Positions 27,351 to 35,687 are shown, numbered from the stretch's first letter. The stretch is DNA of 64,000 nucleotides from an uncultured Peptostreptococcaceae bacterium (GCA_947283485.1 CAMYOU010000002.1:1-64000), one strand, 5' to 3'. A program made the numbers and translations. The notes: generated from the letters alone by a model not told the origin.

Positions 27351-27382
27351 AAAAAGCCGATGCAAAAGCCATCGGCTCTTTT
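27351..27382 (-). terminator. Terminator after sepF
   Basis: GCCGATG/CATCGGC stem with a seven-base loop, followed on the minus strand by a U run (A run at 27351-27355). It ends the hlyD-like/yggS/sepF unit ahead of ung. Confidence 0.85.
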
Positions 27383-27401
27383 ACGATCCAATAAAAAGGG
27401 G

Positions 27402-27896
27402 TTAGAGATTCGCCTGATTGAAAGAAAAACTCGAGTTTTCGCTATACGAATCGGCGGATTTGCCTTCTACATAAACGCCCTTCGGGGAGATGACAAAAAG
27501 ATCTTTAGTGACCTTTTTGATCTGTGCCTCCAAGGAATAGATGCCGCCTGCAACGAACTCAAAGACTTGTTTTTTCTTGTCCATTTCGAGCATCTCAAAA
27601 TTGAGCAGAACAATCTTTTGTTGCTTGACGTCGTTGAGTACCTTGGGTGCGTCATCATACGTAATCGGCTCATGAATCGTAATCTGTACGTTTGAAAAAT
27701 CGGAATATGAGCTCGACTGAATGGAGAGCGGTTCACGCTCACGTTCTTTTCTCCGGGGAGCATAGGCATCCTGATTGTAACGCGGTCTGGGTTCTTCTAC
27801 ATAATCATCTTCGTAATGATCATCGTCCACCCAATCCTCGTCCTCATAGTCGTCATCGAGACCGATCGCGGACTTGAATTTATCAAAAAAAGCCAT
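27402..27896 (-). CDS. sepF: Cell division protein SepF
   Basis: Membrane-associated partner of FtsZ that shapes the division septum in Gram-positive bacteria. The 164 residues start with the amphipathic membrane anchor MAFFDKFKSAIGL. A very acidic Tyr/Asp linker (about 15-60) and a C-terminal SepF domain follow, the latter with VQITIHEPITYDDAPKVLND, KIVLLNFE and the FVAGGIYSLEAQI block. Downstream of yggS, as in the ylm cluster of Bacillus. Confidence 0.95.
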   Translation of the reverse strand: MAFFDKFKSAIGLDDDYEDEDWVDDDHYEDDYVEEPRPRYNQDAYAPRRKEREREPLSIQSSSYSDFSNVQITIHEPITYDDAPKVLNDVKQQKIVLLNFEMLEMDKKKQVFEFVAGGIYSLEAQIKKVTKDLFVISPKGVYVEGKSADSYSENSSFSFNQANL

Positions 27897-27909
27897 CTTC
27901 AGTTCCTCC

Positions 27910-28605
27910 TTATTTCTTAGAATAGTCTCTTTGTCCAAAAATGGCCGTGCCGACACGAACCATATTAGAGCCTTCTTCGACAGCGACGATATAGTCGTTG
28001 GTCATACCCATAGACAGATATACCATCTCCGTGTTTTTGAAAGACTTCTCCTTCAAATGATCGAAAATTTTCTTCATCTCAGTGAATACCCAACGCACCT
28101 CATTGGGATCATCTCTGTGAGGAGCCATCGTCATTAAACCTCTTGCGCGGACAAAGGAACACTTTTCTATCTCTTCAAGTATACCCTCAAGCTCATCTTT
28201 TGTAAATCCGCCCTTGGTTTCCTCACCGGAAATGTTGAGTTGGACAAGGACATTGGAGACGATATTCTCTTTTGCTCCGCGTTTCTCAAGCTCTTTTAAG
28301 AGAGAAAGACGATCCATGGAGTGGATCAATTCGACTTTGCCGATAATGTCCTTTACTTTGTTGGTCTGCAAAGTTCCTTGGAAATGTCTATGCACATTTT
28401 TTGGAAAATAAGGATCTTTTCTGAGAAACTCTTGAACTTTGTTTTCCCCGACGTTCGTCGCTCCGGCATCAATGGCTTGCATAATCTCGTCCATCTCATG
28501 CAGCTTCGTGACACAGACAAGCGTTACGTCATCAATCGGTCTCCCCATCTTCGTAAGTGTATCTTCGATATTCTTCTTGACTTGTAAATAATTTTCTCTA
28601 ATCAT
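27910..28605 (-). CDS. YggS-family pyridoxal-phosphate homeostasis protein
   Basis: A 231-residue PLP-binding TIM-barrel protein (YlmE/YggS/PROSC family) that buffers PLP and has no known catalysis. The PLP lysine lies in LVCVTKLHEM, with GENKVQE, a HFQGTLQTNK block and the phosphate-binding LSMGMTNDY and VRVGTAIFG. Two family positions differ from the commonest form: HFIG is HFQG and GENYVQE is GENKVQE. Preceded by GGAGGG. Gene order hlyD-like-yggS-sepF is a division cluster. Confidence 0.94.
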   Translation of the reverse strand: MIRENYLQVKKNIEDTLTKMGRPIDDVTLVCVTKLHEMDEIMQAIDAGATNVGENKVQEFLRKDPYFPKNVHRHFQGTLQTNKVKDIIGKVELIHSMDRLSLLKELEKRGAKENIVSNVLVQLNISGEETKGGFTKDELEGILEEIEKCSFVRARGLMTMAPHRDDPNEVRWVFTEMKKIFDHLKEKSFKNTEMVYLSMGMTNDYIVAVEEGSNMVRVGTAIFGQRDYSKK

Positions 28606-28614
28606 ATGACCCTC

Positions 28615-29823
28615 CTAATTGATGAATTCTCCTTCTTCGACACGCTCAGGCTTGACTAAAACACGATCATATAAACGCACGGTCGGGACAGCTTCGTCTC
28701 CATTCTGAAGTTGACCATTTTTGGGAGCGTAAATCCACACATCATCGCCTTCTTCCGAAAGTACCTTTACCTTTCGAAAAGACACGATCTCATTATCATC
28801 AATGATCTTGACGCCATATTCTCCCTCAGCACCCGTTAACGCCGACCTTGGAATGCGGTATGCCGGCGATGAGAAATCGATGAGTTCCCCGGATATAAAA
28901 CGCTTATCGCAGATCAAATCATATCCGTCCTCAAAGCGCATCGTCACCCGGATACCGCCTGCATCTTTTTTGAGATCGTATACCGCGCCGCGAAGTGTGA
29001 CATCGCCGATCACCACGGTCATGCGTTTCCCGACGGCATTTTCGTCCAGCGCATCTGCATCGGATATGCCCAAGTCCAGGTAGTACTCAAGATTATTGAC
29101 GATCTTATAACCGTAGTAAAGCTTTCCCGTAGAATTGCCCTTGACACCTACCAGCACATCCCGAAAGTCGTAATCCAGCATATTGGGAATCGTGTAAATA
29201 TTCTCATAGCCGTCGAGATACGGAACAAAAACCCCGGCGCGATCCATGCGAATGTCGACCGCTCTGCCGCGTTGGTAGTCGCTTAACATCTCCAAGCGTT
29301 CATTCACAAAACGGTCAAAGCGCGCGAGATTGTCCTCGTTCACGACAGTGCCGTCTGAATCGCGTGTAGGAGCATACTCCATGAGTTCGATCTTGTCGTT
29401 GATCTCATACTGTCCATCGGATACGGCTCGAGAAATGGCATCTGCCCGCATTTCATCAATATTGAGCATCGATAAGATCTTCGGTCCGCTAAGTTTCAGT
29501 TCGGAGTAGTGAGCTTTCTTAGCTTCGATGCTGTCAAAGTTTTCGATTGTGGCACTCCCCACCTGTGCGCCTCGTTGAGATCTCACCGGTTCGACAACCT
29601 GATCTCGCGAAATACCGGGTAAGACCCTCACGTATTCATCAAAAATAAAAAAGCCTTTGAAAGGAATCTTGTGTTCATAGTGGATTCGTTGATCCACAGT
29701 TCGAGTCTTTTCTACGAAGATGGTGCGATATAGATTGTAGGTGCCCGCAACGACTACCAGCGCAAAAATAAACGCATAAAAAAGTCGTATAGGTCGAACT
29801 CTGATTCGCTTCTTTCGCTCCAT
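28615..29823 (-). CDS. HlyD-like single-span membrane protein
   Basis: A 402-residue protein with a basic N-terminus, one membrane helix at about 12-33 and a large extracytoplasmic part. Fold-level features suggest a HlyD/membrane-fusion adaptor: an early biotinyl-lipoyl-like half, a helical middle, and C-terminal beta strands with VRLYDRVLVKPERV. No ABC transporter partner is encoded beside it. Its place in front of yggS and sepF fits a conserved but poorly studied protein in Firmicute division clusters. ATG at 29823 is preferred over a TTG six codons upstream. Confidence 0.75.
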   Translation of the reverse strand: MERKKRIRVRPIRLFYAFIFALVVVAGTYNLYRTIFVEKTRTVDQRIHYEHKIPFKGFFIFDEYVRVLPGISRDQVVEPVRSQRGAQVGSATIENFDSIEAKKAHYSELKLSGPKILSMLNIDEMRADAISRAVSDGQYEINDKIELMEYAPTRDSDGTVVNEDNLARFDRFVNERLEMLSDYQRGRAVDIRMDRAGVFVPYLDGYENIYTIPNMLDYDFRDVLVGVKGNSTGKLYYGYKIVNNLEYYLDLGISDADALDENAVGKRMTVVIGDVTLRGAVYDLKKDAGGIRVTMRFEDGYDLICDKRFISGELIDFSSPAYRIPRSALTGAEGEYGVKIIDDNEIVSFRKVKVLSEEGDDVWIYAPKNGQLQNGDEAVPTVRLYDRVLVKPERVEEGEFIN

Positions 29824-29845
29824 CCTACCATTCCTTTCCAAGCCT

Positions 29846-29854
29846 ATTATAACA
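29846..29854 (-). promoter_or_regulatory. Extended -10 promoter of the hlyD-like/yggS/sepF unit
   Basis: Minus strand TGT-TATAAT (TATAAT at 29851-29846), 22 bases before the ATG. No matching -35 is seen. Confidence 0.55.
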
Positions 29855-29856
29855 CA

Positions 29857-30384
29857 TTAGTAAAGTGCATTGATATAGGTCGAAATGGCACTCTCAAGCG
29901 GGATATTTCGAAGGATCTTCTCATCCCGAAGTCTCTTTATAATTTTGCGGTCGCAAGTATGGAAAATGACATAAGGCATCGGAAAGAGAATCTCGACGAG
30001 CTTCCCGTGAAGCAGATGAGACGAGGTTTTCACGAAATACGCGTGAACGATCTCCGAGCTGAAAAAATCCAACATCCTCATGGTTGCTTTGTCTTTCTCA
30101 CAGTAATAATTTCTCGCCGCATCCTCGAAGCGTTTGGCAAAACGCACGCGAGAAGATAAACGCGCCCGTGTTTTTTCAACTTTGGCGAGCGCGTTGTAAT
30201 AGTGATAATTGTACAAGCACTCTTCAGGCGTGTCAGGATCGACATAGGGTCTCATGAGTTTGGTAAGCTCGTAGTTGGCGTCAAGAAAACTACGTTTATT
30301 GAGTTTCCCGTCCACGAGTTTTTCGATGAGTGCAGTGCGACGCGCGATAAATGTACTCAATAATTCGTTGGCACTTTGCATCAT
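29857..30384 (-). CDS. Uncharacterised helical protein
   Basis: A 175-residue protein I cannot name with confidence. It is soluble and mostly helical, rich in Arg, Lys, Tyr and Phe. It has no signal peptide, membrane helix or recognisable catalytic motif. Blocks such as LVDGKLNKRSFLDANYEL and CLYNYHYYNALAKVEKTRA look conserved in character. The start is unusual: the two ATG codons lie 2-5 bases from the U run of the preceding terminator, and no ribosome site is visible. Either the gene has its own transcript or it is read through at low level. Confidence 0.7.
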   Translation of the reverse strand: MMQSANELLSTFIARRTALIEKLVDGKLNKRSFLDANYELTKLMRPYVDPDTPEECLYNYHYYNALAKVEKTRARLSSRVRFAKRFEDAARNYYCEKDKATMRMLDFFSSEIVHAYFVKTSSHLLHGKLVEILFPMPYVIFHTCDRKIIKRLRDEKILRNIPLESAISTYINALY

Positions 30385-30385
30385 A

Positions 30386-30408
30386 GAAAAAAGAGAGCCT
30401 CGGCTCTC
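30386..30408 (-). terminator. Terminator after the small P-loop gene
   Basis: GAGAGCC-TC-GGCTCTC stem (loop probably widened to four bases) followed on the minus strand by six U. It lies between the P-loop gene and the next ORF with almost no spacing. Confidence 0.85.
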
Positions 30409-30414
30409 CTTCCT

Positions 30415-30837
30415 TTACACTTTAAGAACGACAACATTTTGACGTAACAACTCGGGGAGTGCATCGATTTCTTGATCAAGACCGAAGTAAAACGATACAT
30501 GATATTCTTCGCCGATTACTTCCAACGCTTTATACAAACCCTCGTATATGTCTGCATCATAAGGAATGATTTCATAGATGGCATCGAGATAGATTTTTTC
30601 GATGTCGTAGTCATTGGAGATAATCCCGCAGAGGAAACCGTAGAGGCTTTCCGTGCTCGAAATATGAAAGTCTTTTGCATTGATCAGGCGTACGCCGTGA
30701 TCGAGACTAAAGATATGAGAATCGTCAACGTCGATAAATACATAGTTGCCATGACCGTGAACCAAGTCATCGTTGGCTTGATCGATAAGCCATTTCGTTT
30801 TTCCGCTTCCCGAAGGACCTAAAACAAATTGAATCAT
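30415..30837 (-). CDS. Small P-loop NTPase domain protein
   Basis: A 140-residue protein with a clear Walker A, FVLGPSGSGKTKWL, at residues 4-17, and a possible Walker B-like IEKIYLDAIYEI near residue 80. The rest is acidic and has no helicase motifs, so it resembles only the first domain of AddB/UvrD-like or AAA proteins. GGGAGG seven bases upstream fixes the ATG at 30837. No neighbour gives a function. I regard it as a stand-alone nucleotide-binding protein of unknown role. Confidence 0.8.
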   Translation of the reverse strand: MIQFVLGPSGSGKTKWLIDQANDDLVHGHGNYVFIDVDDSHIFSLDHGVRLINAKDFHISSTESLYGFLCGIISNDYDIEKIYLDAIYEIIPYDADIYEGLYKALEVIGEEYHVSFYFGLDQEIDALPELLRQNVVVLKV

Positions 30838-30965
30838 AAATGTACCTCCCTTTCGTTCTGATTCTATTGTACTAAATTCCCGACGCTTGCGCAATCGATT
30901 TCCGTAGTACTTTCCATTTGAGAAAAAGTTCGTACTCGTGCATGAAAATGATGGACGCTATCATC

Positions 30966-31793
30966 TCACTCCGGCAAATGCTCAAAGTGGTCAAGGAGAA
31001 AGCGTGCGACACCGTCTTCTGCATTGGTGTATTTCGTCACCACATCCGCATATTCGAAGAGATCGGGGGCGGCGTTTTTCATAGCAACCCCCATCGTCGC
31101 AGCGCGAAGAAGTGAAAGATCGTTCATATCGTCGCCGATTGCGATGACTTCTTTGTTCTCATCGCTACGCATCTCCAAGAATTGAATGAGACTTCGTCCC
31201 TTCGAGACATTCGGATGCATGACTTCGAGAAGGCTCACGTGAACGGCGTTTTGCATGACGTGAAAGGAGGACGGAATACCGCTCTTACGGATCCCCTCTT
31301 CCAATCGAAACAGGTCTTCCAGTGCGCCGATAAAGACAAGACTGAGCGCTTCATCTGTCGATCTGTGATCGGGGAGGATATCCACGGATAGTCCCAAATC
31401 ACATGCGTAGTCTCGGATGACATCGCATCCGTCCTTAGAGAGCGAATAGAGCTCGGGATCATGTCCATAATCCATGTGTGCCATCCCGGCAACCGGGTAT
31501 TCTTTTGCAAGCAGACGGATTTTTTGAACCGTGTCGGAATCTACCGGCGTGTTGAAGAGTTTTTGATTCCGTCGAGTCGTTCGCGCCGCCGCACCGTTCG
31601 CATAAAAAATGGTGACATCAAAACCGAGCGCGGCAATCAATTGTTTTGCCACGCGATACTGACGCCCCGTTGCAATCATAATCTCTACGCCGGCATGATA
31701 CAGCCCTTGTAAAGCGCGAACAGAAAAATCACTTACGGTTTTATCCGGACGCAATAGCGTTCCGTCTAAGTCCAAGCAGACGACATGATCCAT
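30966..31793 (-). CDS. Cof-type HAD-superfamily phosphatase
   Basis: A 275-residue haloacid-dehalogenase hydrolase of the Cof/IIB class, which usually dephosphorylate sugar phosphates or flavin precursors. Motif I VCLDLDGTLL has the nucleophile Asp, motif II is ATGRQ, motif III lies in SKGRSLIQFL, and motif IV is IAIGDDMNDLSLL. A cap domain occupies about residues 80-190. The substrate cannot be told. GGAGG before the ATG. The gap 30838-30965 upstream of the next gene carries no clear signal. Confidence 0.93.
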   Translation of the reverse strand: MDHVVCLDLDGTLLRPDKTVSDFSVRALQGLYHAGVEIMIATGRQYRVAKQLIAALGFDVTIFYANGAAARTTRRNQKLFNTPVDSDTVQKIRLLAKEYPVAGMAHMDYGHDPELYSLSKDGCDVIRDYACDLGLSVDILPDHRSTDEALSLVFIGALEDLFRLEEGIRKSGIPSSFHVMQNAVHVSLLEVMHPNVSKGRSLIQFLEMRSDENKEVIAIGDDMNDLSLLRAATMGVAMKNAAPDLFEYADVVTKYTNAEDGVARFLLDHFEHLPE

Positions 31794-31806
31794 AAAGCCT
31801 CCTAAG

Positions 31807-31840
31807 AAAAAGACGCATCTCCATGGATGCGCCCCTCTTT
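31807..31840 (-). terminator. Terminator after the DUF1292 gene
   Basis: CGCATC/GATGCG stem flanked by an A run (31807-31811) and a T run, lying between the DUF1292 stop and the HAD gene. It may be only partial, letting some transcription into the HAD gene. Confidence 0.65.
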
Positions 31841-32161
31841 TTATTCTTCCTCTTCCTCGTCCTCATCTGTAAAGAGCGCATAGAAGACTTCTTCGACGTG
31901 ATCGAATTCTTCATCGGATTCAATCCCGTCAATGTCAAATTCTCCGTTTTCCAGCTCTTTATAGCGATAAACAGCCACATCTTCTGATTCGGGCTTCACA
32001 AGAGCGATATACTCTTGTTCCTCGATGCCGAATACGCCGAGTACTGCCCATTCCTCTTCATTTCCGTTATCATCCTCTAGAATGACGGTATCCATTTCTT
32101 CACAGTGATCATGATCGTGTTCGTGATCATGTCCACAGCAACAATCTTTTTTGTGATCCAT
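31841..32161 (-). CDS. DUF1292 protein with metal-binding-like N-terminus
   Basis: A 106-residue YrzB-like DUF1292 protein. The core (about 23-90) has TVILEDDNGNEEEW, EQEYIALVKP and YRYKE, the typical pattern. The N-terminus is unusual: residues 7-20 run CCCGHDHEHDHDHC, with four Cys and five His, and look like a metal-binding segment. The C-terminus ends in an acidic run DEDEEEEE. The function of the family is unknown. AGGAGG before the ATG; it follows the ECF gene by nine bases. Confidence 0.9.
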   Translation of the reverse strand: MDHKKDCCCGHDHEHDHDHCEEMDTVILEDDNGNEEEWAVLGVFGIEEQEYIALVKPESEDVAVYRYKELENGEFDIDGIESDEEFDHVEEVFYALFTDEDEEEEE

Positions 32162-32170
32162 AGTTCCTCC

Positions 32171-32686
32171 TTATTTTGAGATATATTTTTGAATATCAAC
32201 TCGATCGAGCGGATAACCCACGATGTAAAAGAGAATCATGCCTCCGACACCCTGCACGATGTTTGCAGGTACGCTGGTAATGGCAGCCGCCCATCCGCCC
32301 TGCATCGTCGAGGATACGAGAAGATATCCTACTACCATGATGCAAACGCCACAGAGCATCGCAAGAACATTGCGCAAGGTAAAGAGTTTGCCTCGCTCAT
32401 AACGCACAATACTCCCGACCGCGAGACCCATGACCGCCTTGATGATAAACGTCCACGGTGCCCAAAAAGCATACCCGGAAATGAGGTCCGCCAATGCGCT
32501 TCCGAGGCCGCCGGCAACCAGACCGTACCGTGCCCCCAAAAATACGGCTGCAACAAAAATAAGTGCGTCTCCCGGATGAATATAACCGTTCGTTGCAGGT
32601 ACGGGGATCTGGATGATCAGAGTTGCGACACATACGAGTGCCGTAAACAATGCCGTAATCGTCATTTTCTTGATACTGTTGTTCAT
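32171..32686 (-). CDS. ECF transporter substrate-binding (S) component
   Basis: A 171-residue membrane protein with about six helices. It fits the small S-components of energy-coupling-factor vitamin importers, with GYIHPGDALIFVAAVFLG and GGLGSALADLISG in the usual places. It would need the shared EcfA-A'-T module, which is not in this window. No riboswitch precedes it because it overlaps cvfB by four bases, so its vitamin cannot be inferred. Confidence 0.88.
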   Translation of the reverse strand: MNNSIKKMTITALFTALVCVATLIIQIPVPATNGYIHPGDALIFVAAVFLGARYGLVAGGLGSALADLISGYAFWAPWTFIIKAVMGLAVGSIVRYERGKLFTLRNVLAMLCGVCIMVVGYLLVSSTMQGGWAAAITSVPANIVQGVGGMILFYIVGYPLDRVDIQKYISK

Positions 32687-33510
32687 GATTTGCTCCTTTC
32701 AAGTTCAACGCCGCCATTTCTAAAAATGATCCGTTTTTCTTTATATAATCGACCGATCGCCTTCTTATAATCCGACTTGGACATCGAGAAGAAATCTCGA
32801 ATGCGGTCGGGATCAGATCGATCGTCATAAGGTAGAAAACCGCCATTCTCGGTCAAAGCATCAAGCACCAACTGTGCATTGTCGTCGATTGCAAGGTGGC
32901 TTAATTCGCGCACGGATAGATCCATTCGACCGTCCGGGTGAACCTTGAGGACGCGCGCTTCTATCCTCTCTCCGAGAGTAAAAACGCCATACAATTCCTG
33001 CTTGGAAATGCGTGCTTCGTATCGGTCGTCGACCGCCACAAAAGCTCCGAATTCCTTATGGAGAGAATAGACCGTACCCTCGACGGTGTCGCCCTCGGCA
33101 TACGTATGCGTTCTGGAAAGATGCTCCCGCACTTTCATCGTTGCACAAAAACGTTCAGAGCGATCCAAATAGACAGCGACAAAAACGTCCTCCCCTTTTC
33201 TCGGGCGATACGTCTGCTCATGGAAAGGGAGTAACAGGTCCTTATCCAGCCCCCAGTCGAGAAATGCGCCGATTTTGGACAACTCGACAACCCTCATCTT
33301 CCCGATTTCTCCCGGCAAAAGGCGCGGCCTTTTCTTCGTTGCAATCGGTCTTCCTTGGGCATCATTGTAGATAAAAACTTCTACCAACGAACCGACTTGA
33401 TCGCGCTCCGTGAGTTCTTTCTTGGGCAACAGGATATTCCCCTCCAGATATGCACCCACACTCCGTATGCGTTCAATCTTTCGATCTGATATTTTTCCTA
33501 AATCGCTCAT
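32683..33510 (-). CDS. cvfB: CvfB/YitL-like S1 RNA-binding protein
   Basis: A 275-residue RNA-binding protein with several S1-like OB domains (about 5-65, 70-130 and 140-210) and a C-terminal winged helix (FFSMSKSDYKKAIGRLYKEKRI). Staphylococcal CvfB influences virulence gene expression; the general role is probably in RNA metabolism. Blocks such as VELSKIGAFLDWGLDKDLLLPF are typical. It overlaps yitT and the ECF gene by ATGA, so the three are tightly coupled. Confidence 0.93.
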   Translation of the reverse strand: MSDLGKISDRKIERIRSVGAYLEGNILLPKKELTERDQVGSLVEVFIYNDAQGRPIATKKRPRLLPGEIGKMRVVELSKIGAFLDWGLDKDLLLPFHEQTYRPRKGEDVFVAVYLDRSERFCATMKVREHLSRTHTYAEGDTVEGTVYSLHKEFGAFVAVDDRYEARISKQELYGVFTLGERIEARVLKVHPDGRMDLSVRELSHLAIDDNAQLVLDALTENGGFLPYDDRSDPDRIRDFFSMSKSDYKKAIGRLYKEKRIIFRNGGVELERSKS

Positions 33511-34400
33511 GCGTCTTCTTCTCCTTTATCGGGCAAGCGAAACTGTCCGATCCCGTCATACGTGAATCCTTCTCCCATCGCTTCTGTAATATAATGCACC
33601 GTCACGAATGCCGTCGGATCAATTTGTTCAATCAAAGCCTTTACACGCAGATATTCGCGCTTGGTAAGTACCGTAGAAATCATCTGTTGTCGATTGCCGG
33701 TATATCCGCCGACCACTTCATAAATCGTGCTACCGCGACTCAAGGTATGATGGATAAAATGATTGATGGCGTCGACTTCTTTGGAATGAATCTCCATCTT
33801 GACGCGCCTACGAAATCCCGCTACGGCAAAATCAATAAAGAACGCTTGTAAGTAAATTCCCATAAAGGAAAACAGTGCGGTCTCCAATCCGAAGACAAAG
33901 GCACTTCCAAAAACGATCATAAAATCCGGAATGAGAAGGCTCTTTCCAATATCGAGATGCGTTACCATCGAGATGATCTTTGCGACGATATCGGTTCCGC
34001 CCGTCGAAGCTTCCGCATTGAAGATGATCCCCATCCCCAATCCCGCAATGCTGCAACCGTAAAAAAGATTGAGCAAGAGATTATGCGTCAAGGGTCCGGA
34101 TAGAGGAAGCATGCGCTCCAGAATAAAGAGATATCCTGAAGTTGCAAGGGATGCATAGACGGTATATCCCCCAAAGTCTTTCCCGATAAAAATAAATGCA
34201 ACTGCCAAAAGTACGATATTGATGCATGCCATCAAGAAAGAAATCGGTAATCTCGGAAAGAAAAACTGAAGAATCTGTGAGAGTCCCGAAATACCCCCTA
34301 CGATGAAGTGATTCGGAATGAAAAAGAAGTACAGACCCACGACCATTACGATGATACCGACATTGATTTGGAGAAATCTTCTTATGTCAAAGCGCTTCAT
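33507..34400 (-). CDS. YitT-family membrane protein
   Basis: A 297-residue protein with five or six N-terminal helices (DUF161, about 8-205). A cytoplasmic DUF2179 domain follows (about 215-290, STVLTKREYLRVKALIEQIDPTAFV). The NAEASTGGTDIVAKI motif typical of YitT lies near residue 128. Transport or regulatory function is not established for the family. First gene of the yitT-cvfB-ECF-DUF1292 operon. Confidence 0.93.
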   Translation of the reverse strand: MKRFDIRRFLQINVGIIVMVVGLYFFFIPNHFIVGGISGLSQILQFFFPRLPISFLMACINIVLLAVAFIFIGKDFGGYTVYASLATSGYLFILERMLPLSGPLTHNLLLNLFYGCSIAGLGMGIIFNAEASTGGTDIVAKIISMVTHLDIGKSLLIPDFMIVFGSAFVFGLETALFSFMGIYLQAFFIDFAVAGFRRRVKMEIHSKEVDAINHFIHHTLSRGSTIYEVVGGYTGNRQQMISTVLTKREYLRVKALIEQIDPTAFVTVHYITEAMGEGFTYDGIGQFRLPDKGEEDA

Positions 34401-34453
34401 CTTCCCACCCCTCGCTCATTCTAACACAATGCATATCAATTGAATAGTTGTCG

Positions 34454-34480
34454 AAAAAAGCGGAGACAAGATGCCTCCGC
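34454..34480 (-). terminator. Terminator after the LacI regulator gene
   Basis: GCGGAG/CTCCGC stem followed on the minus strand by six U, 11 bases after the regulator stop. Confidence 0.85.
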
Positions 34481-34490
34481 CCCCGAACGC

Positions 34491-35507
34491 TTATAAGCCT
34501 TGGATTCTTGCCGTGGACTCACGTCTCTTGACCTGTAGGCCGAGATAGGTCGTTTGCAGATTCTCGTCGCTTTCGTCCCCTTTGAGAGATTTAACGAGCT
34601 TACGAATCGCAATCGCACCGATATCATAATACGGTTCCATCACCGTCGTAATCGTCGGTCGATAGATGGTGCTCATCGGATCGGAACCGTAACCCGCAAT
34701 GGAGATGTCTTTCCCGATGGTCATCTTGTGATCGTAAAAATAGTTCGACAAACCGATTGCCAGCGCATCTCGGCAACAGAAAATCGCCGTGATACCATGC
34801 TTTTGAATCAATTCCATGACCCTGTCGCCACTCTTGTATCCCTCTTCGATCGAGTCTTCGTCCATATCCAGAACAAGAGGAATCTCATCGATTTCGCCAA
34901 GCGCATTTTTGCAGCCCGTAAACTTCATCATCTCTACGGCACTCGTTCCATGATTGCGGATGTAGAGGACTTTACGATGTCCCAAGTCCATGAGATGTTT
35001 GGTCATCTCATATCCGCCTTTTTCGTATTCAACACTGACCGTATCGATCTTCCTCGGGTCATAGTAACGGTCGATTTGTAGATACGGAATGCGGTAGTCT
35101 TTGATCCTTGCCAGCACATCCGGATCGATATCTTCGCTTACGACAATCAGACCGTCTACACGTTTTCTGAAAAAAAGTTCGATCGCGTCGAGATCGTCTT
35201 CTTTTTCCCCGTATGTATTCGATAAGAGGATATCATATTGATAGAGTTTCCCCGTCTCTTCAATCCCCTGAATGATCTGTGCCATATAGGAAATATTGAT
35301 ATCTTTCACGACCACGCCGATGATCCTCGACTCTTTCATAACCAGACTGCGCGCGAGTTCATTCGGTTTGAAGTCAAGTTTTTCGATGGCATCGAGTACC
35401 TTTTTTCTGGATTCGGGACTGACCGGTTTGGAATCGTTCATCACGCGGGAAACCGTGGAAATGGATACACCTGCCAGTTTCGCAACGTCTTTAATTGTTC
35501 TGGACAT
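34491..35507 (-). CDS. LacI-family transcription regulator
   Basis: A 338-residue sugar-responsive repressor. The helix-turn-helix TIKDVAKLAGVSISTVSRVMN occupies residues 3-24, and the hinge FKPNELARSL with its minor-groove Leu is near residue 50. A periplasmic-binding-protein-like effector domain follows (about 60-335). The effector is not evident. The start at ATG 35507 has GGAGG at five bases. It stands alone, so its targets are unknown; a palindrome upstream may be its own operator. The glycogen operon is a plausible but unproven target. Confidence 0.95.
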   Translation of the reverse strand: MSRTIKDVAKLAGVSISTVSRVMNDSKPVSPESRKKVLDAIEKLDFKPNELARSLVMKESRIIGVVVKDINISYMAQIIQGIEETGKLYQYDILLSNTYGEKEDDLDAIELFFRKRVDGLIVVSEDIDPDVLARIKDYRIPYLQIDRYYDPRKIDTVSVEYEKGGYEMTKHLMDLGHRKVLYIRNHGTSAVEMMKFTGCKNALGEIDEIPLVLDMDEDSIEEGYKSGDRVMELIQKHGITAIFCCRDALAIGLSNYFYDHKMTIGKDISIAGYGSDPMSTIYRPTITTVMEPYYDIGAIAIRKLVKSLKGDESDENLQTTYLGLQVKRRESTARIQGL

Positions 35508-35637
35508 AAGAGCCTCCTTCTCATACGCATCATGCTCTGAAAAGCTTTTTGTATCGTCTTCACTCGCTATCAATAAAGTCATTGTACCATAGTTAAGATG
35601 CATAATAAAGGCTTTTTTGCGGGTGAGAATGCCTTAT

Positions 35638-35647
35638 GAAACGTTTC
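35638..35647. promoter_or_regulatory. Candidate LacI-type operator
   Basis: Perfect ten-base palindrome GAAACGTTTC with the central CG typical of LacI-family operators, 131 bases upstream of the LacI gene. It is not a standard cre site: the half-sites are one base closer. It probably mediates autoregulation. Confidence 0.5.
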
Positions 35648-35657
35648 CAAAGAAGCG

Positions 35658-35684
35658 CAAAAAAAGCTCGCGCGATGCGAGCTT
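35658..35684 (-). terminator. Terminator after the DUF948 gene
   Basis: AAGCTCGC/GCGAGCTT stem with a five-base loop and an A run at 35659-35665 that gives a U run on the minus strand. Confidence 0.9.
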
Positions 35685-35687
35685 CTT

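Noticed and set aside
28615..29823. Part of a multidrug ABC efflux system
   Set aside because: No ABC ATPase or permease gene is beside it; neighbours are yggS and sepF, so an efflux label is not justified.
34491..35507. CcpA itself
   Set aside because: The helix-turn-helix is generic LacI and the single-gene setting and operator spacing do not support a CcpA assignment without alignment.
35637..35649. CcpA cre site upstream of the LacI gene
   Set aside because: The half-sites are one base closer on each side than the cre consensus allows.
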